From Dehalococcoidales bacterium (GTDB taxonomy: Bacteria > Chloroflexota > Dehalococcoidia > Dehalococcoidales > RBG-16-60-22): a DNA stretch of 8,466 nt. Under the pieces are notes generated by a model. It was not told where the DNA came from and did not search any database. It saw only the letters and a list, made by a program, of their open reading frames with translations. The position numbers and the translations under genes were made by a program. Positions 1 to 6,011 of this stretch are shown here, piece after piece. The DNA lies in the NCBI GenBank assembly GCA_016783105.1, contig JADHXF010000065.1, forward strand, positions 1-8,466, written 5' to 3'. Position 1 is the stretch's first letter. Each line of letters starts with the position of its first letter.

Positions 1-99
1 CTTAGCTTTTTCCAGCGTTTCTCCGGATTTCCGGGTTCTTTTACGGTAGCTATCTTCGTATTTCCTGGTGACTTCGGCCAGCAACTGTTCTCGGGACAT
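1..99 (-). CDS. Unidentified protein, N-terminal 33 residues only
   Basis: This is the 5' end of a minus-strand gene that runs off the left edge. The ATG at 99-97 is preceded by an AAAAAGGAG ribosome binding site (117-109) with a normal spacer, and the 33 codons stay open to the edge. The visible peptide begins MSREQLLAEV and is rich in Lys, Arg and Glu, with no signal peptide or membrane segment, so a cytoplasmic protein is likely. No family can be recognised from so short a piece. It is divergent from the amidohydrolase gene and shares the 220-base spacer with it. Confidence 0.7.
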   Translation of the reverse strand, partial: MSREQLLAEVTRKYEDSYRKRTRKSGETLEKAK

Positions 100-250
100 A
101 GCTGTTTCTCCTTTTTGATTGTTCAAACAGGTGGGATACCTATACCATTTCGTTAATTAAGTATCTTATAACAAATTAAGAAGCCTGACAAGCAGTCAAC
201 CAGTACTGGATTATGCTGCATATTCTTAATTGTGCCAGCAAAGGGAATTC

Positions 251-279
251 TTGACAAAGCAGGCCCGACTGCCTAAAGT
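251..279 (+). promoter_or_regulatory. Sigma70-like promoter of the amidohydrolase gene
   Basis: A perfect -35 hexamer TTGACA (251-256) is followed, after exactly 17 bases, by TAAAGT (274-279), which matches the -10 consensus at four of six positions. Transcription would begin near 286 and give a leader of about 34 bases that includes the ribosome binding site at 310-315. The rest of the 100-319 spacer is AT-rich. I saw no convincing promoter there for the divergent left-hand gene. Confidence 0.6.
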
Positions 280-309
280 ATCTAGGAGCGAATAAGAACT
301 TACAGAGAT

Positions 310-315
310 GGAGGA
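310..315 (+). promoter_or_regulatory. Ribosome binding site that fixes the amidohydrolase start
   Basis: GGAGGA lies just upstream of the ATG at 320 at good spacing. An in-frame ATG at 308 overlaps this site and has no Shine-Dalgarno sequence of its own. The downstream ATG is therefore preferred, giving a protein that starts MADFEIIDAHVHL. Confidence 0.65.
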
Positions 316-319
316 ACAC

Positions 320-1303
320 ATGGCAGATTTCGAAATCATTGACGCTCACGTTCACCTGGCGAGGACGCCGGAAGAAGAGAGAAACTGGTGGCTTTTCCCC
401 GGACGTATGGAATGTGACCGGTACGGTACGCCGGAGAAAGTCGTCGAATATATGAAGCGGGAAGGTATCTCCAAAATGGTCCTCTTGGCCCTGATTCCGC
501 GCCAGGACCGGGGCCCTCTTGTTGAGAAGGCGAAGCTCGCCTCGCTGCCGGAAAAGCAGCGGCAGGAGCAGGCAAAGAAGCTCGGTGAGCAGGTGGCTCC
601 CAAGATGCGCGAGATGAATGAATGGGCCTGCGAGCTGAGCAAGCGCTTCCCCCAGCTGGTGCCTTTCAGCTGCGTCTCGCCGGACTTGGATGGCGCCGAG
701 GGAATGGTAAAAGAGGTGGAGTTGAGGGCCGGCCAGGGAGCGAAGGGAATCAAACTCCACCCCGGCATGTTCTGCTTTTTCCCCGATGATGAGGCGATGT
801 TCCCGGCCTATGAGAAATGCCAGGCGCTGGGGCTACCTATACTGGCTGATTCAGCGACATGGCCGACGCCGCATGTCCTGGCGGTATTTCCTTCACCGGT
901 GGCCATGACGGTGCAGCATGATGTTATTGATTATGGTGAACCCAAGAACTGGGCCAGGGTGGCGGAGACCTTCCCGCGCCTGTCCATTGTCCTTGCCCAT
1001 CTCGGCTCGGCATGGTGGGATGAGAGGGTGGAGTTGGCCCAGAAGTACCCCAATATATATTTTGATACCTCCCAGGGCTTTTCCGCACCCGACCTTATTC
1101 CTCACAGTCCGCATCGCGGCCTGGCGGAGGCAGACGTGCCGCGAATCTTCCGCAAAATCGGCACGGACAGAATCCTGTTCGGCACTGACTTCCCGGCACT
1201 GGCACCGCAACCACAGGTAGAGCAGCTCATGCGTATACCGTTGACTGATGAAGAAAAAAGAATGATACTGGCGGGAAACGCCAAACGCGTTTACCGTATT
1301 TAG
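320..1303 (+). CDS. Amidohydrolase_2 family metal-dependent hydrolase or decarboxylase
   Basis: This is a 327-residue cytoplasmic TIM-barrel protein of the amidohydrolase_2 (PF04909, ACMSD-like) family and is of normal length. Visible landmarks are the strand-1 HxH metal motif (H10, H12 in DAHVHL), GIKLHP around K145-H147, AHLGS with H227, and the catalytic Asp290 in FGTDFP near the end. The family uses a divalent metal to hydrolyse or decarboxylate small carboxylic substrates; the substrate here is unknown. One point is odd: where most members have the strand-5 metal ligand in a P-V-L-x-H-T-G motif, this protein reads PILADSA, placing Asp177 at the His position. The gene has its own promoter and terminator, so it is probably monocistronic. 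The family call is secure; the function is not. Confidence 0.9.
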   Translation: MADFEIIDAHVHLARTPEEERNWWLFPGRMECDRYGTPEKVVEYMKREGISKMVLLALIPRQDRGPLVEKAKLASLPEKQRQEQAKKLGEQVAPKMREMNEWACELSKRFPQLVPFSCVSPDLDGAEGMVKEVELRAGQGAKGIKLHPGMFCFFPDDEAMFPAYEKCQALGLPILADSATWPTPHVLAVFPSPVAMTVQHDVIDYGEPKNWARVAETFPRLSIVLAHLGSAWWDERVELAQKYPNIYFDTSQGFSAPDLIPHSPHRGLAEADVPRIFRKIGTDRILFGTDFPALAPQPQVEQLMRIPLTDEEKRMILAGNAKRVYRI

Positions 1304-1324
1304 TTGCTATCGGTAAAGATACAG

Positions 1325-1370
1325 GGAGGCAGGGGCAACTTTGGTGGTGAAACCCCCCTGCCTCCTTTTT
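1325..1370 (+). terminator. Intrinsic terminator after the amidohydrolase gene
   Basis: An 11-base-pair perfect GC-rich stem (GGAGGCAGGGG at 1325-1335 with CCCCTGCCTCC at 1355-1365) has a 19-base loop. It is followed directly by TTTTT and then ATTATT. The T-tract is on the plus strand only, so the site serves the amidohydrolase transcript and not the convergent aldolase gene, whose stop codon lies 7 bases further on. Confidence 0.9.
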
Positions 1371-1376
1371 ATTATT

Positions 1377-2201
1377 CTAGAGACCTAGAAGCGACTTTAT
1401 CTCTTCGATGCCTGGCTTGAGTTTCTCGTAGTTATTGTCCATTACATTGCCCAGCATGAAGAGCGTGTAGCCTTCCTCGGCCCATTTGGCCAGTGCTTTG
1501 GGCGCAAAACCGCCAATGCCCGCCACTTTCTTGGTCTGCTTGCAGATTCGGGCAATTTCCCGCAATCTGTCCTCCACGGGTTTAGCCGTCACCGACTCCG
1601 AGCGCAGCATCTTCGGCGGTGTGCCGTAGATATCGAGCACCAGGTCATTGGCACCCACAATGGTGCCGGTTATCCCTTCCAGGCTCAGGATGCGGTGCAG
1701 GTTGCTGATACACTGCAGGGATTCCGTTTGCGGGAAGAGCACCACGTTGTCGTTTACGTATTCGCAGATGTCAGAGAGCAGCATCTCCCCCGCGTTCTGT
1801 GAGTCGAGCAGGTAGGGGCTCAGACCGATTCCCGTTCCCCTGTGCCCGATGGGCGTAAAGTAGCACTGGTTCACGGCAAAGAGGGCATCCTCTACGGTGT
1901 TTACCCCGGGCATCATAAGCCCATTGACACCGGCATCCATGAAGCACCTGTAATTGGCGTCTTTTTCTTCCGGACGCAGTAGAATGGGCAGCTCCACCTT
2001 TCTCGAAGCGCCAATGTACTCATATACCGTTTCTTTGTTTACCAGGCTGTGCTCATTCTCCATCATGATGAAGTCGTAGCCGTAGCTCTTCAGCGCCTGG
2101 ACTGTTTTCTCCGGGTCATTCCCCGGCCCGATGGTCTGCCCGAAGACGATCTTGCCTGCCTGCATTTTCTTTTTCAGGTTTAGTGTTGCATTCAGTGCCA
2201 T
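1377..2201 (-). CDS. HpcH/HpaI-type aldolase (class II, 2-oxo acid aldolase family)
   Basis: This 274-residue cytoplasmic TIM-barrel protein belongs to the HpcH/HpaI aldolase/citrate lyase family. The family cleaves 4-hydroxy-2-oxo acids to pyruvate or a related oxo acid plus an aldehyde, using a divalent metal. Conserved landmarks appear in order: the EH pair (E50, H51) in IMMENEHSLV, Arg76 in ILLRPE, the DAGVNGLMMPGVNT strand-loop, PIGHRGTG near 117-124, Glu160 in FPQTES and Asp186 in GANDL. Glu160 and Asp186 correspond to the metal ligands of E. coli HpaI. The Asp three residues before the catalytic His of HpaI is Glu48 here. The start is supported by GGGAGG (2212-2207). The gene is convergent to the amidohydrolase, and a dehydrogenase remnant lies upstream on the same strand. 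The aldehyde product is unknown. Confidence 0.88.
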   Translation of the reverse strand: MALNATLNLKKKMQAGKIVFGQTIGPGNDPEKTVQALKSYGYDFIMMENEHSLVNKETVYEYIGASRKVELPILLRPEEKDANYRCFMDAGVNGLMMPGVNTVEDALFAVNQCYFTPIGHRGTGIGLSPYLLDSQNAGEMLLSDICEYVNDNVVLFPQTESLQCISNLHRILSLEGITGTIVGANDLVLDIYGTPPKMLRSESVTAKPVEDRLREIARICKQTKKVAGIGGFAPKALAKWAEEGYTLFMLGNVMDNNYEKLKPGIEEIKSLLGL

Positions 2202-2315
2202 TCTGACCTCCCTTTTATTTTTATCTGTTGTTATTTTAAGGCGCGGGATTCCGGGGCTAAAATTGTAAAATGGTCCCCCTGACTGCTACCAGTGTAATTG
2301 CTATCCGGTTAGATT

Positions 2316-2672
2316 TCAAATTAACGGCAGCTTGATATCAAACCGCTCACCGAGTTTGCGCAGATTATCGGCTGTTTTTTCCGGAAGGGGGATGCCGTTC
2401 GTGGTACGCTCTTCATAGGTTCTCCACTCCGGCTCGCCGGGAACAAATATCTCATTGAATCCGTCGGCTTTGGGCAGAGATTTAAGGCCGTCAATCATGT
2501 TATCGATGTGTTCTTTGTACCGGTTCACATCGGTAAAGGTGCCGATATCGATGATGGCGACCACGCTGTTCTGGATGTGCTGACGGATGCGGTCCGGATT
2601 ACCCACCGTGATTCCCATGCCGAATGGCGGTTCTTTCCTCAAAACCACCGGTCCCACCTTGGGGAAATCCAC
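2316..2672 (-). pseudogene. C-terminal remnant of an Ldh_2 (malate/L-lactate/ureidoglycolate dehydrogenase) gene
   Basis: The open frame gives 118 residues from a GTG with no ribosome binding site. Residues from about 37 onward match the C-terminal end of NAD-dependent Ldh_2 dehydrogenases (PF02615, AllD/YlbC type): AIIDIGTFTDV, a Tyr-Lys helix, ADGFNEIFVPGEPE, then an NGIPL motif and a final helix. Full members have about 340-360 residues, so the catalytic and nucleotide-binding parts are missing. The first 36 residues do not look like the Ldh_2 sequence expected there, so the remnant may be a fusion created by deletion. The frame extends upstream only to a TAA at 2699-2697. It probably has no function. 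It lies 114 bases upstream of the aldolase gene and may once have been its operon partner. Confidence 0.65.
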
Positions 2673-2733
2673 GATTTTTTGTACCTCGGGCCAGTATTAT
2701 AGCTGGGCCAGTTTTTGGAGGCAGGCCATCTCG

Positions 2734-3435
2734 CTAACTGCTGGCGCTCTTTTTGAGCAGAAGCGGAGTGCACAGAAGGAGAAGTCCCAGATTACCGATG
2801 AGCATCACGTTTATCACCTGATGCAGCGTACCGGGCCAGAAGCTTATCGTCAGGATTATCACCAGGGTAACCAGCCCCGAAATAAAGATATCCTGCCTTT
2901 TCCCCACAGCGATGGCATACTGGACCAGAAAGAGATTCAGCGCGAAAACCAGCATGGCGCTGCTGTACCAGCCGAGTAGTTCCGCTGCCGCTAAATAAGA
3001 TTTACCAAAGAATATGGAGATAAAAAATTCCGGGAAGAGCCAGCACACGAGAGTCGCCACCGCGCACAGTGCCAGCGTGAAGAGGAGCCCCTGCCAGGCG
3101 AGGTCTCTGGTTGACATTTTCAGGGCGTGCTTCTCTGCTACCATGGGGAGCATCACCAGCGAGACTCCAATCGGTAAGAAGACAATGATTTTACCAAAAG
3201 TTGCCGCGCACGCGTAAATACCTGACTCACTGGCGCTGAAGAAGTGGACGACCAGCGGAACATCCATGTTGGTGGGTGCGGCGATAAAGAAGGCCAGCAC
3301 CAGTCCGGGAAGAACCAGTCTGAATACAGGGGCATCTGTCGCCGTTTTGCTCGTCAAGGCGTGGGCAAAGCGCTTCCGCCACGGGAACATGGCCACTATC
3401 AAAGCGGTAAATTCAGCCATACTATTCGTTGACAC
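2734..3435 (-). pseudogene. C-terminal half of a polysaccharide/oligosaccharide flippase (Wzx/MATE-like)
   Basis: The frame encodes at most 233 residues with about six membrane segments (roughly 38-55, 80-98, 115-134, 155-175, 184-200 and 206-227). The stretch from VVHFFSASESGIYACAATFGK onward is typical of the second half of polysaccharide-biosynthesis flippases, which move lipid-linked glycans across the inner membrane. Complete proteins have about 400-480 residues and 12-14 helices, so the N-terminal half is missing. Possible starts are GTG at 3435 and ATG at 3420, neither with a clear ribosome binding site, and a TAA lies in frame at 3447-3445. No glycan gene is nearby. A stranded fragment left by a rearrangement is the most likely reading; expression as a half-size membrane protein is possible but unsupported. 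Confidence 0.7.
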
Positions 3436-3530
3436 CCAGGAATCTTACACGTGGGTGATAAAGGATGTTCATGTGTATTTAAATAACCTTAAGAAGTATC
3501 GTAAATTGTCTAGAAAAGGACGGATATCTA

Positions 3531-3635
3531 ATGCCGAAAAAACTCAGTGATGACAAGAAACCTCTTAGCAAGAAGGAATTCCACCGCATTCTTGCGAAGG
3601 CAGCTCCACCAGTCAAGAAAATTAGTAAGGAGTAA
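3531..3635 (+). CDS. Small basic protein of 34 residues, unknown function
   Basis: The ATG is preceded by AAAAGGA (3514-3520) at about 10 bases. The peptide starts MPKKLSDDKK, contains PLSKKEFHRIL and ends in a Lys-rich tail (KKISKE). It is strongly basic and hydrophilic, with no membrane segment or Cys motif, so it should be soluble and might bind nucleic acid or membrane surfaces; that is only inference. Its last codons contain the AAGGAG ribosome binding site of the next small gene, which starts 3 bases after its stop, so the two are probably translated together. I do not recognise a named family. Confidence 0.6.
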   Translation: MPKKLSDDKKPLSKKEFHRILAKAAPPVKKISKE

Positions 3636-3638
3636 AAG

Positions 3639-3812
3639 ATGCAGGAATCATCCGCATGGCGTATCATAGACAGTATTATGAGCATGGTCGCACTGGGGGC
3701 ATTTGCAGGGGTGCTTTTGATTGCAGCCATAACACTCTTTGGAACGGGATTTCATATCTGCAATCTAGGCTACAAGTGGGAAGCCATTGGTGCTTGGGGA
3801 CGCTCTTTTTAG
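3639..3812 (+). CDS. Small single-pass membrane protein of 57 residues, unknown function
   Basis: The ATG follows an ideal AAGGAG (3627-3632) with a 6-base spacer. That site lies inside the end of the upstream 34-residue gene, a classic translational-coupling layout. The protein has a short polar N-terminus (MQESSAWRIID), one hydrophobic segment at about residues 16-35 and a C-terminal tail with His39, Cys41 and several aromatic residues. This suggests a small inner-membrane protein. The stop lies 31 bases from the convergent stop of the MFS exporter gene. No family is recognised. It could form a two-protein unit with its basic neighbour. Confidence 0.6.
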   Translation: MQESSAWRIIDSIMSMVALGAFAGVLLIAAITLFGTGFHICNLGYKWEAIGAWGRSF

Positions 3813-3843
3813 TTTGAGGGCGGTGCTTCTAACCCCAACACTG

Positions 3844-4983
3844 TTACCTCCGGCTCAGCCACAGGATTGAAGAACAGATAATGACTGTGGCCATGAGGAC
3901 CACGCTGCTGATGGTGAAGCTCGTATGGAAACCGAAATGGTCTATCAGGTAGCCCAGTACAGGGGTCAGTATTCCGGTACCTTCTAGGCTGCCGAAGAAG
4001 TAAAAGCCGAGCACGGTGGAGCGATTTCTGGCTGAAGTGTGGTCAGCGATGTATGCCTGTGCCGCGATGGTGCTGAAAGCCGTGGCAATACCGATGATAA
4101 CCAGCACGGCAGCGGTACCGAATCCATAAGGAACCACGTTGAGAAGGTAAACCACGATGCTGGCTATAATACACGTGGCTATGATTATAGCTACCCGGCC
4201 AAAGCGGTCCGAGAGATAGCCGCCGAATGGTCCCGCCCAGAGCCCCATGCCGTATACGAGCGATACTGAAGCCGCCGCCATTTCTTTACCCGTGTCATAT
4301 ATATCAACCAGGAAAAGCGGGGTAAAGGAAACGATGGACATAGGCAGTGCCATGGTGAAGGAACTCAATACCACCATGGTTATGAGGCGGCGCCTGTGGC
4401 CGGGCACAGGTGGGACTTCAGTGGAGACTCCGGTGTTCCCGGTCGCTGCTTTCTGAGATGGCATTCGTTTCCCCAGCATTATATGGAACACAATGCCAAT
4501 ACCGATACTGGGAATGGCCAGCGTGATGAAAGGTCCGCGCCAGCCCCAGGCGGCGGCAATGCCGGCGGCGATAAGCGGTGCCAGGAAGTAGCTGAAACTG
4601 CCGCCGACCATGTGAATGCCGAGTGACTGGCCGCGGGTTCTCGGCGCCACCACGGCCGATATCATGGTGGTGGAGGCGGGGTGGTAACCACCACCCAGTA
4701 TACCCATCAGCACGAGAGCGGTGACCAGTACGATATAATTTGGCGACATGCCAGCCAGCAGTCCGGTTACTCCCACGCCGGCGATGCCGATGGTGAGCAG
4801 TATGCGTGGCCCGAGGCGGTCGGCCAGCCATCCTGCTGGCAGCTGACAGGCACCGTAGATAACGCTAAAAGCCGATATTAAAAATCCGGCGCGGGTGTAA
4901 TCCAGGGCGAATTCGTCGCGGATGTAGGGCAGAAGTGGCACCGGCAGGGCGGTCACCAGGTGGTGGGAAAAGTGTGCCAGCAC
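3844..4983 (-). CDS. Major facilitator superfamily transporter, Fsr/drug-exporter-like
   Basis: This is a 379-residue inner-membrane carrier of the MFS_1 fold, with about 12 hydrophobic segments split by a hydrophilic loop near residues 171-200. MFS motif A appears after helix 2 (GWLADRLGPR, 51-60) and again in the second half (GGYLSDRFGR, 254-263). The opening AHFSHHLVTALPVPLLPYI and the GGYHPAS motif at about 98-104 resemble fosmidomycin-resistance-type exporters; the substrate is unknown. The GTG at 4983 is the only standard start available near the N-terminus, but it falls inside helix 1 and has no ribosome binding site. The frame stays open upstream to 5085, and an ATC at 5037-5035 has a good site in front of it. 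The true protein may therefore be about 18 residues longer. Confidence 0.85.
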   Translation of the reverse strand: MLAHFSHHLVTALPVPLLPYIRDEFALDYTRAGFLISAFSVIYGACQLPAGWLADRLGPRILLTIGIAGVGVTGLLAGMSPNYIVLVTALVLMGILGGGYHPASTTMISAVVAPRTRGQSLGIHMVGGSFSYFLAPLIAAGIAAAWGWRGPFITLAIPSIGIGIVFHIMLGKRMPSQKAATGNTGVSTEVPPVPGHRRRLITMVVLSSFTMALPMSIVSFTPLFLVDIYDTGKEMAAASVSLVYGMGLWAGPFGGYLSDRFGRVAIIIATCIIASIVVYLLNVVPYGFGTAAVLVIIGIATAFSTIAAQAYIADHTSARNRSTVLGFYFFGSLEGTGILTPVLGYLIDHFGFHTSFTISSVVLMATVIICSSILWLSRR

Positions 4984-5044
4984 AAATAAAGGCAGCAGTC
5001 CGCTGAAGAGTGTGCGCAGGCTGAATCTACTTCTGATGGCCGAG

Positions 5045-5051
5045 TTCCTTT
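5045..5051 (-). promoter_or_regulatory. Candidate ribosome binding site pointing to a non-standard MFS start
   Basis: On the minus strand, AAAGGAA sits here. With AAAGGA as the core, 8 bases separate it from an in-frame ATC at 5037-5035. A start there would add about 18 residues (including RSRFSLRTLF) and complete transmembrane helix 1 of the MFS exporter, which the GTG at 4983 would cut. No ATG, GTG or TTG lies in frame between 4984 and the upstream TAA at 5085. Confidence 0.4.
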
Positions 5052-5116
5052 CTGTGGTAAGCGACCGTGTTCCGGCCAGTTGTTACTGCATATGTATCAT
5101 AACACGAAAGGGGGAA

Positions 5117-5242
5117 ATGATTCTCGCCGCAGCCTATGTTCTGGCTGTCGCTTCTGCCGTTCTCGTCACAACTTGCACGGACGTCATAGGGTTCTTCCTG
5201 TTCCTTGGACTGGCCACTGCTCTTGTCAGTTACCTTCTTTAG
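5117..5242 (+). CDS. Possible 41-residue hydrophobic membrane peptide
   Basis: An ATG follows a purine-rich AAAGGGGGAA (5107-5116), although the spacing is short. The product (MILAAAYVLAVASAVL at its start) is almost wholly hydrophobic, with two short segments separated by a TTCTD turn, and could insert as a hairpin. The frame is open further upstream to a GTG at 5012, but that stretch overlaps the leader of the divergent MFS gene and carries no hydrophobic pattern. There are no homology clues. It may be a real small membrane protein or a chance frame. Confidence 0.35.
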   Translation: MILAAAYVLAVASAVLVTTCTDVIGFFLFLGLATALVSYLL

Positions 5243-5303
5243 ATTCTCAGGTGGCTGTAAACGACTGCCATGCTCAAACTCGAAGAAAATAAAAAGAGGG
5301 TCA

Positions 5304-5378
5304 ATGTCTGTTAACGTATTAGATAAAAAAGTTAGTGCTATTCAGCAAGCCGTTGATGGCTTATTACTATTTTCCTAG
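5304..5378 (+). CDS. Possible 24-residue peptide, unknown
   Basis: An ATG lies 3 bases after AGAGGG (5295-5300). The peptide starts MSVNVLDKKVSAIQQAVDG and ends at a TAG that overlaps the convergent stop of the cysteine-cluster gene by 3 bases. It has an amphipathic helix-like composition. Its length is within what chance could give. It is listed because other short, ribosome-binding-site-led frames occur on this strand at 3531, 3639 and 5117. Confidence 0.22.
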   Translation: MSVNVLDKKVSAIQQAVDGLLLFS

Positions 5379-5707
5379 TATTTGCTCAAACCTTGACGGC
5401 ACTCTTTTTTCTCGAGACTAGGTATCCAATCAGCACAGCAAGAAGGTTTGCAGGATTGAATATCACAATAGCTCATATCCTTATCATATTTAAGGAAAAT
5501 GCAGGCACTGTCGACATGGCGTATTAGATAATTATTATCACTGGGCCACTTCTGGTCAGAATATGCTTTAACCCAATCATGCATCGTAATACCCAGATAA
5601 GAAGCGATTCGCTGTGCTTCTTCGAAACTGACGATTGATTGATGCCTGGTGCAACAGATACCGCACCGAAGGCAACTCATGGAATGCGAAGTATTTAGCT
5701 TTTCCAT
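5375..5707 (-). CDS. YkgJ-type cysteine-cluster protein (CxxCxxCC, UPF0153)
   Basis: This 110-residue soluble protein carries the defining CxxCxxCC motif (C12, C15, C18, C19), followed by C69, C81, C86, C90, C91 and C103. The YCDIQSCKPSCCADW and KKECRQGL blocks are typical of the YkgJ/PF03692 family. The Cys pattern suggests binding of zinc or an iron-sulfur cluster; no enzymatic role is firmly established for the family. The length fits the shorter members. The ATG at 5707 has no Shine-Dalgarno sequence. A GATAAT (5724-5719 on the minus strand) ends 11 bases before it, so the mRNA may be nearly leaderless. The second ATG (codon 10) also lacks a ribosome binding site. The 3' end overlaps a tiny convergent frame. 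Confidence 0.85.
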   Translation of the reverse strand: MEKLNTSHSMSCLRCGICCTRHQSIVSFEEAQRIASYLGITMHDWVKAYSDQKWPSDNNYLIRHVDSACIFLKYDKDMSYCDIQSCKPSCCADWIPSLEKKECRQGLSKY

Positions 5708-5764
5708 TTAAATAACTTATTATCTTATATAAAAATCCAGGGGAATCATTCGAAGACTTATGCA

Positions 5765-5791
5765 ATAATATTCATCTATTAAGAATATTAT
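5765..5791. repeat. Perfect 9-base-pair AT-rich inverted repeat
   Basis: ATAATATTC (5765-5773) is exactly complementary to GAATATTAT (5783-5791), separated by 9 bases. There is no T-tract on either side, so it is not a standard terminator. Its position in a divergent intergenic region would suit a regulator operator. Such AT-rich palindromes also arise by chance in AT-rich spacers. Confidence 0.35.
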
Positions 5792-5873
5792 GTAACAAAT
5801 TGTCTGCGATTTATATAACCTTCACATTAACGGGCAAATTTATTCTTGTAAAGTAATTAAATTCTCTTTAATC

Positions 5874-5902
5874 AGCCGATGGTTCGAATTCACCCGCTGC
5901 CA
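5874..5902 (+). repeat. tRNA 3'-half-like sequence, left copy flanking the MFS gene
   Basis: The 29 bases read like the variable loop, T-arm (GGTTCGAAT) and acceptor 3' strand of a tRNA and end in GCCA. They match the copy at 7448-7476 at 21 of 29 positions in the same orientation. The T-stem pairs imperfectly and no matching 5' acceptor strand or anticodon arm lies upstream, so this is not a working tRNA. Confidence 0.35.
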
Positions 5903-5979
5903 GTTTTTGTCAGTTAGCTTCAATTCTTTATATACTCTCTAAAAGGTTTTCCTTTTTAATGGCCACGTCTTATATTTTA

Positions 5980-6007
5980 TTGCCTTACCAAAAAAGCGTA
6001 ATATAGT
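5980..6007 (+). promoter_or_regulatory. Candidate promoter giving a leaderless MFS mRNA
   Basis: TTGCCT (5980-5985) is followed after 16 bases by TATAGT (6002-6007). TAATAT (5999-6004) overlaps it as an alternative -10. Either -10 lies only 4-7 bases before the ATG at 6012, and no ribosome binding site is present. This is the arrangement seen for leaderless transcripts, where RNA starts at or next to the start codon. Confidence 0.4.
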
Positions 6008-6011
6008 AATC

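Larger units (their letters stand above)
5708..6011. other. AT-rich spacer between divergent YkgJ-like and OFA-type MFS genes
   Basis: This 304-base stretch holds no credible gene. It contains a possible -10 for the cysteine-cluster gene (5719-5724), a 9-base-pair inverted repeat (5765-5791), a tRNA-3'-half-like sequence (5874-5902) and a promoter for the MFS carrier (5980-6007). Nothing else is recognisable. Confidence 0.6.

Noticed and set aside
176..768. Long open frames on the minus strand opposite the amidohydrolase gene (194 and 138 codons)
   Set aside because: They lie antisense to a gene with clear family motifs, promoter and ribosome binding site. They have no ribosome binding site or recognisable domain of their own and arise from the GC-rich codon pattern.
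3479..3730. 83-codon minus-strand frame upstream of the flippase half, considered as its missing N-terminus
   Set aside because: It shows no flippase-like helices in order, and it is antisense to two small genes that have good ribosome binding sites.
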